A stretch of DNA of 64,000 bases, taken from NCBI GenBank assembly GCA_039881145.1, contig JAYKKI010000052.1, positions 13,271,001-13,335,000 of the forward strand. The letters are read 5' to 3'. Below, in pieces: positions 35,600 through 46,438 of this stretch. This DNA comes from Druceiella hillmani. Lineage: Eukaryota > Arthropoda > Insecta > Lepidoptera > Hepialidae. A model generated the notes under the pieces. The model was not told the DNA's origin. It was given only the letters and a program-made list of their open reading frames with translations, and did not search any database. Numbering within the stretch: the stretch's first letter is position 1; each line of letters starts with the position of its first letter. A program made the translations under genes and the position numbers.

Positions 35600-35815
35600 T
35601 TTACTATTAGTTTCGTAGTGGGTGTTCATCTGGCCAACACGTGAATTGTGTTGTGCTAAAGGATACTCTCCCCTTACTTGTTTAATTCTACCCAAGAAAC
35701 AGGAGCAAGCCCTTTTGTCGGCTTGCCCCTTTTTTATTCAAAATTATACAAAAATACACTTTTAAGGGTTTAACTATTTTTGACTTGAAACATCTTTCAT
35801 TTCGGTGAGAGGGAA
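35600..35815. other. Private insertion in module B copy 4
   Basis: Absent from the other B copies. It has an open minus-strand stretch (up to 35,695, reading GRIKQVRGEYPLAQHNSRVG) without a recognised family, and on the plus strand a hairpin GCAAGCC/GGCTTGC (35,705-35,726) followed by CCCCTTTTTT. It may be a piece of a retroelement or a captured exon; boundaries are approximate. Confidence 0.35.
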
Positions 35816-35839
35816 ATCGCTTGCAAAAACCATACGTAA

Positions 35840-36380
35840 CGAAAAATGTTATAGAAAGATTGCTTATAACTTTGAAAGTAGAGCACTTACCAGGATTTTT
35901 TTACTACCATAATTAGGACCAGGATAGAAGTCATTATATGGTAGTGTATACGAGTATAAGCGTAAATGGCAGTGCTCGCTGCAGTACGACTCATTCGGAA
36001 CTAAATTTACTATCGACCGCTATGTTTACTTAGTGATTACTCAAAAGTACGTTGATCGATTCGAGCGGGAGTGGTCGCGTTTGATAGAGCTTACGATGTT
36101 ATGATATATGTGATACATAAAACTTACATTTTTAACCATTAGAAGTTGAATTTAAAATTGGCTACTGCTCTAGTATGGTGCCAAAGCGTGCGGTATGTAA
36201 CCTACAAAAACTGGCGTACAAGAGTTTCGGTAGCAAGAGAGAGAAATTCCGGCCCTTGATGACCCGCTTTGACCTCGACGAAACGTGTTCATCTCCACAG
36301 GGAACGTATTATACTTACACACACTCTGATACGCTCAACAGTACGACTGTATCCCTGATATAAGCTACCCATTTTTTTTG
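35840..36380 (+). promoter_or_regulatory. Module C, promoter-like block, copy 2
   Basis: Second copy of the CpG-bearing block, with TTGATCGATTCGAGCGGGAG, AAGCGTGCGGTATGTAACC and CATCTCCACAGGGAACGTA. The ATG-led frame 36,175-36,363 is 62 codons but is shifted against the other copy by one base. Unknown function. Confidence 0.4.
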
Positions 36381-36399
36381 GAAATTACGATCTATAAAA

Positions 36400-38040
36400 A
36401 TTCTATCTTCAAAATCTTGCAAATTGGGACAATTTGTGTTATAAATAGTATTCTGCACATATTTACACACTCAGGGAAATACGTGGCATAACCTAATGGT
36501 TTCAAATTGATTTAATTAATACAGAAAGAATACTGCAAATGAAACTGCAAAATAAAATAATTTGAAAAAAATAATGAAATGAAGTTGAATATTTAGACAA
36601 TAATTTCTAAATATATGTGCTTATTTGGTAACAACCAATTTAAGTATATTTTTTCCATAGAATGGTTTAGTATGATTTCCTGAATAGTTTGATTCTCAGA
36701 AAAAAATTCCCACAAAATATCCTCGTTTGACTACTTAAAGTCTGTCCCCTAGTTTCATTTTGTGGGTATCTTCTTAGCTACAAAACGAAGTTAGGCTCTC
36801 TCCTTTCTTAGAGCCTTCTTTATACCTTTTGAACAAGGGTGATGGAAAGAATGTTGGTGGGAATCTCCTTAAAAGATCGTAAAACGAATAAGTGGTTTCG
36901 GAGAAAAACAAAGTAGCTGACATTACAACGAGAATGCCCTAAACATAAGCGGTAGTGGGCTGGTTACATTGCTCGAAAGTCGGATTTATGGTGTAAAATT
37001 CTCTTGGAGTAGAGACCCTGGGAGTACAGAAGACCAGTTGGATGGTGGGAGTACAGAAGATGCAAGGATGACATAATGAAAGTGGCGGGAACAAACTGGA
37101 TCCAGACAGCCCAAAATTGTGATGATATGACGATGATGACATTTTTTTAGGTTTCCAAAATCCTGTTCTTCATAATTTTAGTAGTTTCGGCAATAAGGAA
37201 GGAGAGGCGACATACTTCTTTGTCTATTTTTCAGTATGTTTCTGAAGATATACTCCTCAAAATTACGGTAAAATATTTTTTGGGACCTTTACTCGTTATA
37301 AGTCACTTCAAATTATAAGTAATTTCAAAAATAAACTAAAAAAAGTGTTTCAGTTTTGAATTTGCGAAAAGTCTTCATAAAATTAGCAGAGAAATATTTT
37401 ATTTTTAACATAAGTAAAGAGGATTTAAGGATGTGGCACACGTACAGGCAGATACGTAGCGATCTTATAAGTGTTTCGTTTTTTTTCTTGTTAGGTACAG
37501 CGCCCTCAAAATTATATATGCAAATCGACAACCCCAAGAAAAACACTTAAGTCGAGCAATATTTCCTAACATTAGTAAAAATATTAAATTTTTGGGTAAT
37601 TACCTGAATAGATAAAAACATATTTTATGTCTACTGATGTAATTAAAAATATTTTACAGACAAATCGAACAGACAGCGTTTTTGTTAAAAAAATTTACAT
37701 ATAATTAAAGACCAACAAAAAGTAATTTACCTCTTCTTCATTTTGGGTCTCAATAAGGCATTCCCAGCTTTTTTGTCCTATTAAAAAATAGCTACATTTG
37801 ACCAATTACCTTTGTAGCTATTATAATTAAAGAAAATATGTTTAGAAATAGTAAAAGTTTTCCCAAATTCATTCTGACGAAATAGAAAATATTGACTTAT
37901 ATAGTCGACTCTCCTTATTCGGTTGTATACCTCCATAGTAGTTCCGATCATAATTTAATTTAGTCAAATGTAAATTCAAATAAATTATAGGGATAATCGA
38001 AACGAGCAAGAAATTTTTTTCTTGCCTATTTCATAGTAAG
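36400..38040 (+). repeat. Module D, copy 4, with RTE replacement
   Basis: Matches 23,400-25,500, but the part corresponding to 23,950-24,650 (including the GGCCAAGTGCGAG end) is replaced by LINE fossil R2. The other end is kept: minus strand TTTTGAGGGCGCTGTACCTA near 37,510 and GATCGCTACGTATC. It ends with the A+T tract that precedes module E. Confidence 0.7.
36880..37140 (+). pseudogene. RTE-type LINE fossil R2, C-terminal end
   Basis: Reading across frames gives RRKTKVADITTRMP, a WAGYIARKSDLW-like stretch, SLEWRPWEYRRPVGW-like sequence and VAGTNWIQTAQN (37,082-37,117). This is the C-terminal region of insect endonuclease-reverse transcriptase proteins, after the polymerase domain. The 3' tail is made of GATGAC-type repeats (to 37,140). 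The amino-acid motifs differ from R1 and R3, so it is another subfamily. Confidence 0.85.
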
Positions 38041-38780
38041 AACAAGTGCATAATAATAAACTTAATTATTTCTAAACACCTACATATTATTTATTTTTTA
38101 TTAATATTCCGTGCTAAGAACTGCACAGTTTTAAACATTCCTTTGGTATCCATCCGTACGTCACAGGCATATGAGAAAATATTTCACGCTAAAAGTTGAA
38201 ATTTCGTGTAGCTATAAAAAGTTGGAGTTCTAATTGAACATATGTCGTCATTTGAGTTTTGATGTTAAGGGCATATTAAAAAGATAAAATAGGAAGTTAA
38301 AAAAGTAATTTTTTAAAGCATCGTGAGGTTATGACATGAAAGTTTCTAGCACAAATTTAAAACTGTTAATTTTTTTTGTTACAAAAATCTTCTTTCCCAA
38401 AAAAACTATGGAATAATTGCCATACAGATTGAAAATAAGTTATGAGATTTGCATTATCTTCCATATTTTTATTTCCGATAGAATATTTGGCTGCAAATTT
38501 TTTAAAAATAGTTTAGATTATAATCACCAATTATGACAAAAAACTTTTTGTGTATTTAGCATATTTGTTTTCCTTTAGTTCAAAAAGGATTCTTTTTTTG
38601 TTAGGTTACAAGAACTGAACATATACGAAACATAACAAAGCGATGTCATGAAGAACATTTAAAAAATACGGCTCTTTGGTGCCAAGAGTTAACTATTGAA
38701 ATGTTATAAAATATTATATTAACAAATTATAAATTACATTAAATAATATAACGTTCAAAAATGTCGATACCTCGGTCTCT
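38040..38780 (+). repeat. Module E, copy 4
   Basis: Landmarks TATTATTTATTTTTTATTAA (38,086-38,105), CCATCCGTACGTCACAGG and AAGGGCATATTAAAAAG in the usual order. No gene. Confidence 0.75.
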
Positions 38781-39605
38781 TTCTTGTTCAATCGTATTTT
38801 TGTTATTATCGAACTTGTATCTAACCTTGTCGGTTTTTATTTGGATAAAATATAAAACAACATAACTCTCACAAACAACAATTACAATTACAGACGAAAA
38901 TTATATAATATTTACATTTATGAAATACTTCAATTTAAAATTTTCATTTATTTTAATGAGGAATCAGCGAGATCCCTAAACTGGTGAGATGAACCGCAAA
39001 GATAAACTTTGCCTTTGAGAGATTTTCTTTGTGACGTCAGGTGGATGTCGGCGTTTAAAATATTTACGTTAAACAAAAATTCTGATGTACAGAGAAAAAA
39101 ATGGTACAAAGTTGTTAATCGGAATATTATGTCAATAGTATTACACCATAATTATAGAGGAAAAATAATAAAAAGAGACGTAAATTCATCTGTAATGAGT
39201 ATGTGAAATTTTAGATACTCTATTACGACGTACGTAATTTCTCGCGAAAATCTAAATAATTTGAAGCGTGTGTGTTTAATCTCTTTTCCCAAGAAATTCA
39301 ATGAAGGTTAGACAATATATTAGAATTATGTGATTAATCTTAATTAATGTCATTTTAGTATATCTTTCTGTAAGTTATTCTAATAGTTTTTGATGTTTTT
39401 ATGATCAAATTTAAATGGGTTCTTGTGGTTTTTTAAATATTAAAATGTAAAGAAATCAGAAATTTAATATAGATAGCTATTGACCTTTGAACCATATTGC
39501 TTTGAATAAATAAAATACCGTAATTTAAGGACAGTTAAAATATGCAGAGAATATATTCCAACACAATATCTTTGAATAGAGCGAGAGTTAAAAACACCAT
39601 TATGT
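38780..39605 (+). repeat. Module F, copy 4, with internal deletion
   Basis: The first part (GATCCCTAAACTGGTGAGAT, GGATGTCGGCGTTTAAAAT) joins at about 39,115 directly to the last part (GGAATATTATGTCAA). About 700 bp in the middle of the module is missing compared with 26,620-27,300. Confidence 0.75.
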
Positions 39606-39760
39606 AAAAATCCCTATTAAATACTCGTTAAATGACGAAAAAATATGTTTTGGTATATTGAGACGTGCCCTTGATGTCACGTAATGTCTCTGGTCTATCA
39701 TACCACTAATATCGAACTGATAAGTTTAGATGTTTGGAACCCAATAACTTTGCAACCTTA
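39605..39760 (+). repeat. Module G, copy 2
   Basis: GACGTGCCCTTGATGTCACG, TAATGTCTCTGGTCTATC and AAGTTTAGATGTTTGG match 28,060-28,205. In copy 1 module H follows about 150 bp later; here the large inverted repeat comes in between. Confidence 0.75.
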
Positions 39761-40565
39761 AAAAAAATTAACAAAAACGTCAAGTTTTATTCCACAAAAC
39801 CATATTTATCAGGTTAAAAGTGACCAATAAATTAGTTTTAATCACGAAATATGTACGTGCCGTTTTGTCGAAATCTGTCGTGCCGCCTTCAAAAACAAAC
39901 ATTCAAACAAACTTCGTCATATTAATGTCCAATACGTGCAAAGTTGCAGATAATGCATAACCTATACGGTATAAATACGTACTACATTTAGTTTGGATTC
40001 GTGGTTTCATTGCAGAGTTATTATGTTACAAGCATCCAAACTTATTGGTAAAACATTAGTGGTAAACTTACTGGAATAATATAAATGGGTTTGAAAGAGG
40101 ATTTTTTTTCAATTATACAATAACTCAAAAAAAAATGTTATTCTGCTTTGGTAATCACAATCAGTGGCAATTAGTAGTATCACGCCCTGAGAGATCAATT
40201 CCTATCGCTATGTAAAGAAATTAAAAGATTTCAACTTCAAACTCTTGTTTGTAAATAAAAGAAGGTGGCATAAATTGTGGAAAATGGTTAAGAGGTTTAA
40301 ATTTTCAACAGAAAGTATAAATTGGAACAACGAGCTTTAATCTTTGCAACCCTCTTAACTTTAAAAATAATAACATGGAAATTAAAAGTATAAATTTGGA
40401 TGATAATTTAAAACGATGAATTTAAAACGATGATGAACTCAGTAAGTTCGACTGACAGTCCTAACCGTATGTGGTGGATATGAGCTTTACATATCGATAC
40501 TAGTGTTTTTACCGAACCTAAAAATAATATAGAAAATACGTTATTAATAGAAAAATTGATATTTA

Positions 40566-40717
40566 TCACAATTAATTCACACAAAGTGATGTAGTATTAT
40601 TTCTACTCTCTTTAAGTTCTTTACTTACTACTTAACTTAAAGAAAGTATAAATAATACTACATCACGTAGTTTCATTTAATTGTGAATAATGAATTTCTA
40701 CAAAATTAATGCCAAAA
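40566..40717 (+). mobile_element. Hammerhead inverted element, copy 5 (collapsed)
   Basis: Outer stem parts are kept (AGTGATGTAGTATTATTTCT and the right side with CTACATCACGTAGTTTCATT), but the whole centre, including both hammerhead motifs, is deleted. The right end keeps TGAATTTCTACAAAATTAAT. Confidence 0.8.
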
Positions 40718-43230
40718 TATTCAATATTTGATATTTTTGTAAAATTCTTAATTTTAAATGCAATAATTTTACAAACGGAAATTTAAAATTTCAATTTGAA
40801 TAATAAATTTAAATAATTAAATTTTACATGTTTGTATAACTTTTCATTTGAAGTGCATTAACGGAGTTTACCCCACTTACTTATGACTGAAAAGAATTTC
40901 ATGTTGGAATATATTCTCAATATATTTTAGTAATTTTTAAATTATGTTATTTTATTTCATTGCAATATGGTTCAAAAAGTTGACAGACCGCCTAGGTTAT
41001 ATTTGTGATTATTTTAAATTTTAGTATTTAAAACATGACAAGAACCCATATAACTTTGAACATAAAACAACAATAAAGACTACTAAAATAACTTCTACGA
41101 TTGTATACTAAAATGAAAATAATTATGGATATATACAAAATTCTAGTGTAGTTGTCTAACATTCAATAAATTTTGTGTGGGAGGAGATTGAATATACGCA
41201 CTCCAAAATATTGATATTTTCAAGAGAATTTACATATCTCGTAATGAACCAGCAGCTAAAATTCCACATACTCATTACAGATAACTTTACGTCTCTTGTT
41301 ACTAATTTCCCTCTACTTGTATTATTTAGGTCTGTTGGCACCGTATTCCAATTTCACGCTTAGAAAACAGATATAAACAGTACATCTCCTTTTCATATTT
41401 GTTCAGCATGCGTACTTGTAACAATACCTTAAAGCAAACTTTGATTCACATTAATTTAAAGCAATAAACACACGAAAGAGAATTTATATGCACTATGAAA
41501 CCCGAATTCTCTTGTAACAAAATGATAATAATTAATATTAATATTACATTTTCACTACATACTTCAACTTACTTTTGTTTTATTAGCAGACAGAGTATTG
41601 CTTAACTGGATAAACAAAAATATGGTTATAGGGTGCAGGGAAAATGTGTAATAAGTGGGCTGAGTGTAAATGTATCGTTTACTGAGACAAAATCTTTAAC
41701 AAATTTCATTTATTTCCGAGTTTCAATAGAATAACCCTAATATCTTTGGTATATGCATACTTAAAATGAGCTGAGTGGCTTTTCCAAAATTTCCTTGTTC
41801 CTAAATTTTATTATTTATGAATCGGTGACGAGTTAGCTTCGACTCCTAGAAGTCGTAGTGAATTTTCAGAATAACAGCAACATAATTACATCAGAAATCT
41901 TAAAATTGGCTCAAAGTGTTCAAGTTGAATGTAAAATACATTATGCTGAATGAAATTACCGCCACTAACGTCACTCACAGAGAAACAACTTTGTGCCAGG
42001 TTTTTTTCGCAGCACACCAAAATTTTTTTCAATGTAAATATTTTAAATGCCGACATATCACACCACAAAGAAAATCTGTCAAAGGCAAAATTTGTCTCGA
42101 CCGTTTAGGTATCTTGCGGATTCCTCATTTATTTACTTCATGACAGTTTTTAACTTGTATACTTTGTTTAAATAAAAACAATTAAAGTTAGATACAAATT
42201 CGAAAATAATAAAAATACAATTTTATTGTGTGGGATAACCGTAGTTTATCGCAAAAAGACAGGATACACTTTTTTCTAATATCATGTTATTTAATAAAAT
42301 TTACAATTTGTTAACACAATATTCCAAAACATTTCCAATGTTATCTATTGACACCAAATATCCGCATTTTTATAATGCTCTTTATGACATGTATTTGTCA
42401 TATTTTTATACGTCTAGTTCTCGTTACCTAATAAAAAAGGGATTCTTTTTTAATTGGATCAAAATAAATACGTTGAATATTTAAAATGTTTTTTTTTTAT
42501 AATTAATTGATTTTAACCCAAACTTTGTTCTGTAGCTCAATGAAAATAGCATTACAGCGTAAAATAAAACTTGCAGCCAAATTTTCTGTTCTGAATAAAA
42601 ATGTCGAATGTGATGCAAATCTCAAAATTTCTTTTCAATCTACATTGTGTGTCCAATGTCCATGAATTTTTTGCACGTTGTTTTCGGAGACAAGGTGTGG
42701 CGATTATTTTACTTTTAATATACCCTCAATATCAAAACTCAAATGCTACAATTCATATCTTTAACTATCCAAGTTTTCATAGCTGTGTAAAATTTACGCC
42801 CGCGTGCATTACACACGGTCAGGACAATCAATCAGATTTACTAACAGAAACATATTTTGTATGAATACATTAGAAATTGGACATGGTCGGTAAAGAAGAC
42901 TCTTATTCCGACTCGACTGACAGTTAATGAGAAACAGATCCGTTTTGAACTGTCAGTAAGTTCGACTGACAGTTTTGACCGTGTGTGGTGCATATGGGCG
43001 TTAAACTTTCAGCATGTAATAATCTCTTATATAACTGTGATAGATGGACGGGTACCAATGGGTGTCCATAGCTATACTGTTTTGCCAGTTTCGGTACGGA
43101 ACACTAAGAAAATGTAAATAATATTTAGGTATAGAGAAACAATCTTTTTTTTTCTTACGTGTCACTTTATTTCATAATTACTAAACTAAATTATAACTGA
43201 AACTACTACGGCTTATATAGTCAACTCTTC

Positions 43231-43258
43231 TTATTCATTCGTATAGACGAATGAATAA
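43231..43258. repeat. Perfect 12-bp inverted repeat, 4-nt spacer
   Basis: TTATTCATTCGT, ATAG, ACGAATGAATAA. Extended outward the pairing continues to about 22 bp with two mismatches. It lies at the same place of module D as the palindrome at 25,437. Confidence 0.95.
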
Positions 43259-43937
43259 AAAGAGTCGATTACATAAGTCAAAATGTTCTATTAATTGGTT
43301 TCATCGACACTGAAATAAATGTAAGAATATTATTTATTATTTTTAAAAAGTAATAATTTTTTTTAATTAAAATTACTACAAAGATAATTGGATGTTTAGA
43401 ATATAATAAATATTTAACTGACAAAATAGGAGGTAATTCCTGTTCCAAACCTAAAAAGAAGAATGTCATAATTCACTTTTTGGTGGTCTTAAATTATAAG
43501 TATAGTCTTATCCGCTTTATTAAATGGAATAATATCTAATGCTTGTGTCTGTATATACTTTTTAATTACGTCAATGGAAACAAAATTTGTAAAAATTTAA
43601 TATTTTTTTATAAAGTTTGGAAGCATTGTCCCACTTTTCTGCAAATCGGGAAAAATTAGTTCTAATGTTCGTTTTAAGAATTTAATTTTTATGGCTCCGT
43701 ACTTAACAAGGAAAAATAGAACAATTTTAAGATCACTAAGTATTCGCCTGTTCGTGGGTACATCCACTTTTCTCATATTAAATATGAACAAAACAAATAG
43801 CTAACACTCAAAAATATTTAGACGAAAATTTCATGAAGAGTTTTGGTATATTGAAATTTAAGTTGAACACTTTTTTTAAACAAAATTAAATGAAACTACG
43901 TGATGTAGTATTATTTCTACTATCTTTGATTTCTTTA

Positions 43938-43978
43938 CCACGACCTAGGTTTCGTTGTATTACAACATCTTCAGGTGG
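43938..43978 (-). ncRNA. Hammerhead-like motif (copy 6, left arm)
   Basis: Minus strand: CCAC, CTGAAGA, U, GTTGT/ACAAC with loop AAT, GAAA, ACC/GGT around TA, C, GTGG. All stems pair without mismatch over 41 nt. Predicted cleavage is after the C preceding GTGG. Confidence 0.78.
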
Positions 43979-44015
43979 GATATTAGAAAACATTGCTTCT
44001 ATTTTTGCTAATATC

Positions 44016-44056
44016 CCACCTGAAGATGTTGTAATACAACGAAACCTAGGTTGTGG
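44016..44056 (+). ncRNA. Hammerhead-like motif (copy 6, right arm)
   Basis: Same layout as the left-arm motif; the cleavage-site base is U instead of C, which the H17 rule permits. Confidence 0.75.
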
Positions 44057-45998
44057 TAAAGAAATTCAAGATAGTAGAAATAATATTACATCACGTAGTT
44101 TCATTTAATTGTGAATAATGAATTTCTACAAAATTAACGCCAAATATACTTTTTTTAAACTTAATTAATAGTATGGGATGACATTTGAAATAATGGATAA
44201 AGGCTTGAAAAATGTTTTGTCTTAATTTTAGGGATATATATTCGGAAAATAAAAAACATGCAAAGAAGTAAAAAAATATTAACAACAAGTTAAAAAAAGT
44301 AAAAAGTTTTAAAGTTAAACGGCAGGGATTAAGGAGAAAGGCTAAGAAGGTGCCCACAAAACGGAGTTAGATTCCGAGCAGAAAAACAACAACAGAAATG
44401 TTCTGGGAAATTGTTTTTAAGATTCAAAACTATTTAAGAATTCATTGTAAAAATTAATAACGATTTATTATGATAGTTAACATTCTAACGAAAAAAATGT
44501 ACTAAAAGTGACAAAAATCGCCACCTGTAGCATGTCCGCATACTTATATAGCCACCTCTTCATATCATTTGTCAAAGGCAAATTTAGAACATAAATAATA
44601 TTTTTAGAGAATGATCTTTCTTAAAAAACTTTATATTAAAAGTTAATTACTTGTAAAAATATCGTTATATATAATTATGTCTGTCGTCAAAACGCGACGC
44701 TAGTGTGCCAGATAACAAAGCGCACACAGATATGAGTATTGATGGTTCTACATTTTCACACTGAACCCTAACATATAAAATGTATTATGTTAGCGAATAT
44801 ACTAAATTCTTTTATTTCGATACAATAGAAATGAACTTCCTTTTTAGTGATTTTTGTGTTCTTTAAGTTCAGACTATTTTTAGCCAAGTGTTAAATGTTG
44901 CTACATGCCTTCAGTGACCACAAAAGTTTCTGCATTCCTTGAGCGTTATTTATTTTATTTATACCAAAGATAGGAATGTTTTAAAATTTCGTACTAATGA
45001 TGAATTATTTTCGCTTTTAAATTATTTATCTTAACTAATTTATACTCCAGCTGATATTCGTTAAAATTTATGATTCGTTAAAATGTTGTTTGTATTATGT
45101 TTGATAGTATTAAAATTAGGGGCGTTTCAAGAGAAAAGTGTGATTGAAATATATTGACATGTCTAATAAAAATTCCCGTTTTACCTGCTGTCAGATTTTC
45201 TAACGATGTCAAAAACAAAAGGGGTCAATGGACTTCATACATTTCTGTCTATGGCGCCCCAGGAATTTAAACTTTCGATAAATCAATTTTGACTTAAATA
45301 AGGTGTTCCATACGTTCTGATGCAGAGGGCGCCTGGAGATCCCCTGGAAGACTGTGCGACAGAGAATAAAATTGATTAGAGATTAATTATATATTATATA
45401 TTATGTTTTATTATTAAAATACAATGGCTTGTAAGAATCTGTTAGACATCTGCTTAAATAGATATTACGTTTTATGTAAAAGTCTTCTCTGAACGAGACG
45501 CCTGTTGAAAATTATCAGAAAAATTAGGAATCTTCTTTCAGTGTTAAGAATTTATGTTGCTTTGTGAAGACTCTATTTTGAGAAGTTTTAGCCTAAGGTC
45601 TCAAATTGCATAATTTCAATAAATTTATACCTTAGATGTCACAATATTCAAATGTGCATATAATTTCTTAAGATACTCAGCAATTAAATCAAAGTTAAAA
45701 ATTCGATCCTAGTGACATAATGAATAACTTCCACAACCAACCCTTTTCAGCCCGCGTTATCGAAGTACACAGATCGTACTGTCACTTACACAAGCACCTT
45801 GGGAGAAACCGACAGATAACGCCTCGGACGAGGCCCATGTGTGACGCCGCACGCCCGACGAACTTATTGCTTCTTCCTTGAGCTAATGTTTATACAGGGC
45901 TCGATATCGTGCCTAATTACCAGCCCTCGCTAAATAGCCATCGAGTAAATGGCGTACCGTGGACGTGCTGTAATTATATTTAGCCCTAAGTAGGGCGA

Positions 45999-46438
45999 AA
46001 TAATGTATCATTTTTTTTACATATAACAAGTATTACTTTACTTACGTTTATGTAAAGTTACAAAATCAGCATTATTCTTCTTGATAATAAACTCTTTCGG
46101 CTTCTAGTTACTTTGGTACCCATAACTCCTGATACACAAGAACATTATTCTATCTAAAATATGTCTACCTGTCTTATGAGGTTCCTGGTTGGAACCGCAT
46201 GAGATATAGATTGGCTAAAACAAATCTGTTCATTTAAGCGGAAGAAACGCTTCCTTGGAAATCACTTAACATAGCCACGGGGTAATTTTTTGTATATGTT
46301 ACCCAATATATTATTGCAAATAACAAGATCTATAACGTCTCGCAGTATCTTTAAACATATAAACATTTACATATCGAGATTAACAAAACACACCGTATTT
46401 TTGCCAAATAATTTGTTTCAAAAGCGTCCCGCATGCAA
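45999..46438. other. Spacer of the large inverted repeat
   Basis: 46,040-46,160 is a reversed piece of the end of module A (ACTTTGGTACCCATAACTCC and CACAAGAACAT mirror 2,750-2,790 and 3,035-3,065); 46,190-46,235 is the same part forward (GAACCGCATGAGATATAGAT). 46,240-46,438 is the beginning of module B forward. So the centre is itself an A-type junction. Confidence 0.65.

Larger units (their letters stand above)
43869..44160 (+). mobile_element. Hammerhead inverted element, copy 6 (best preserved), with 13-bp target duplication
   Basis: The element is 43,882-44,147, flanked by perfect direct repeats ACTTTTTTTAAAC at 43,869-43,881 and 44,148-44,160. The arms 43,888-43,985 and 44,009-44,106 are 98 bp each with four mismatches and enclose a 23-nt loop. 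Each arm has a hammerhead motif. The right arm of the large inverted repeat has the exact unoccupied target (reverse complement) at 49,047-49,059. No protein frame of its own. Confidence 0.88.
39890..45998 (-). repeat. Left arm of the large inverted repeat
   Basis: Reverse complement, in order, of 46,439-52,535. Outer end: AATGTCCAATACGTGCAAAG (39,933-39,952) mirrors 52,480-52,500. Then AAATTTAAATAATTAAATTT (40,804-40,823) mirrors 51,520-51,540, module F 40,720-42,240, module E 42,240-43,140, module D 43,140-44,480 and module B 44,480-45,998. Both arms lack module C and share the same joint there (44,480-44,560 and 47,960-48,090), which shows that one was copied from the other. The arms are visibly diverged, so the event is not recent. 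Confidence 0.88.

Noticed and set aside
35705..35732. Rho-independent terminator (hairpin plus T run)
   Set aside because: The DNA is eukaryotic, so a bacterial terminator is not meaningful; it is recorded as part of an unexplained insert.
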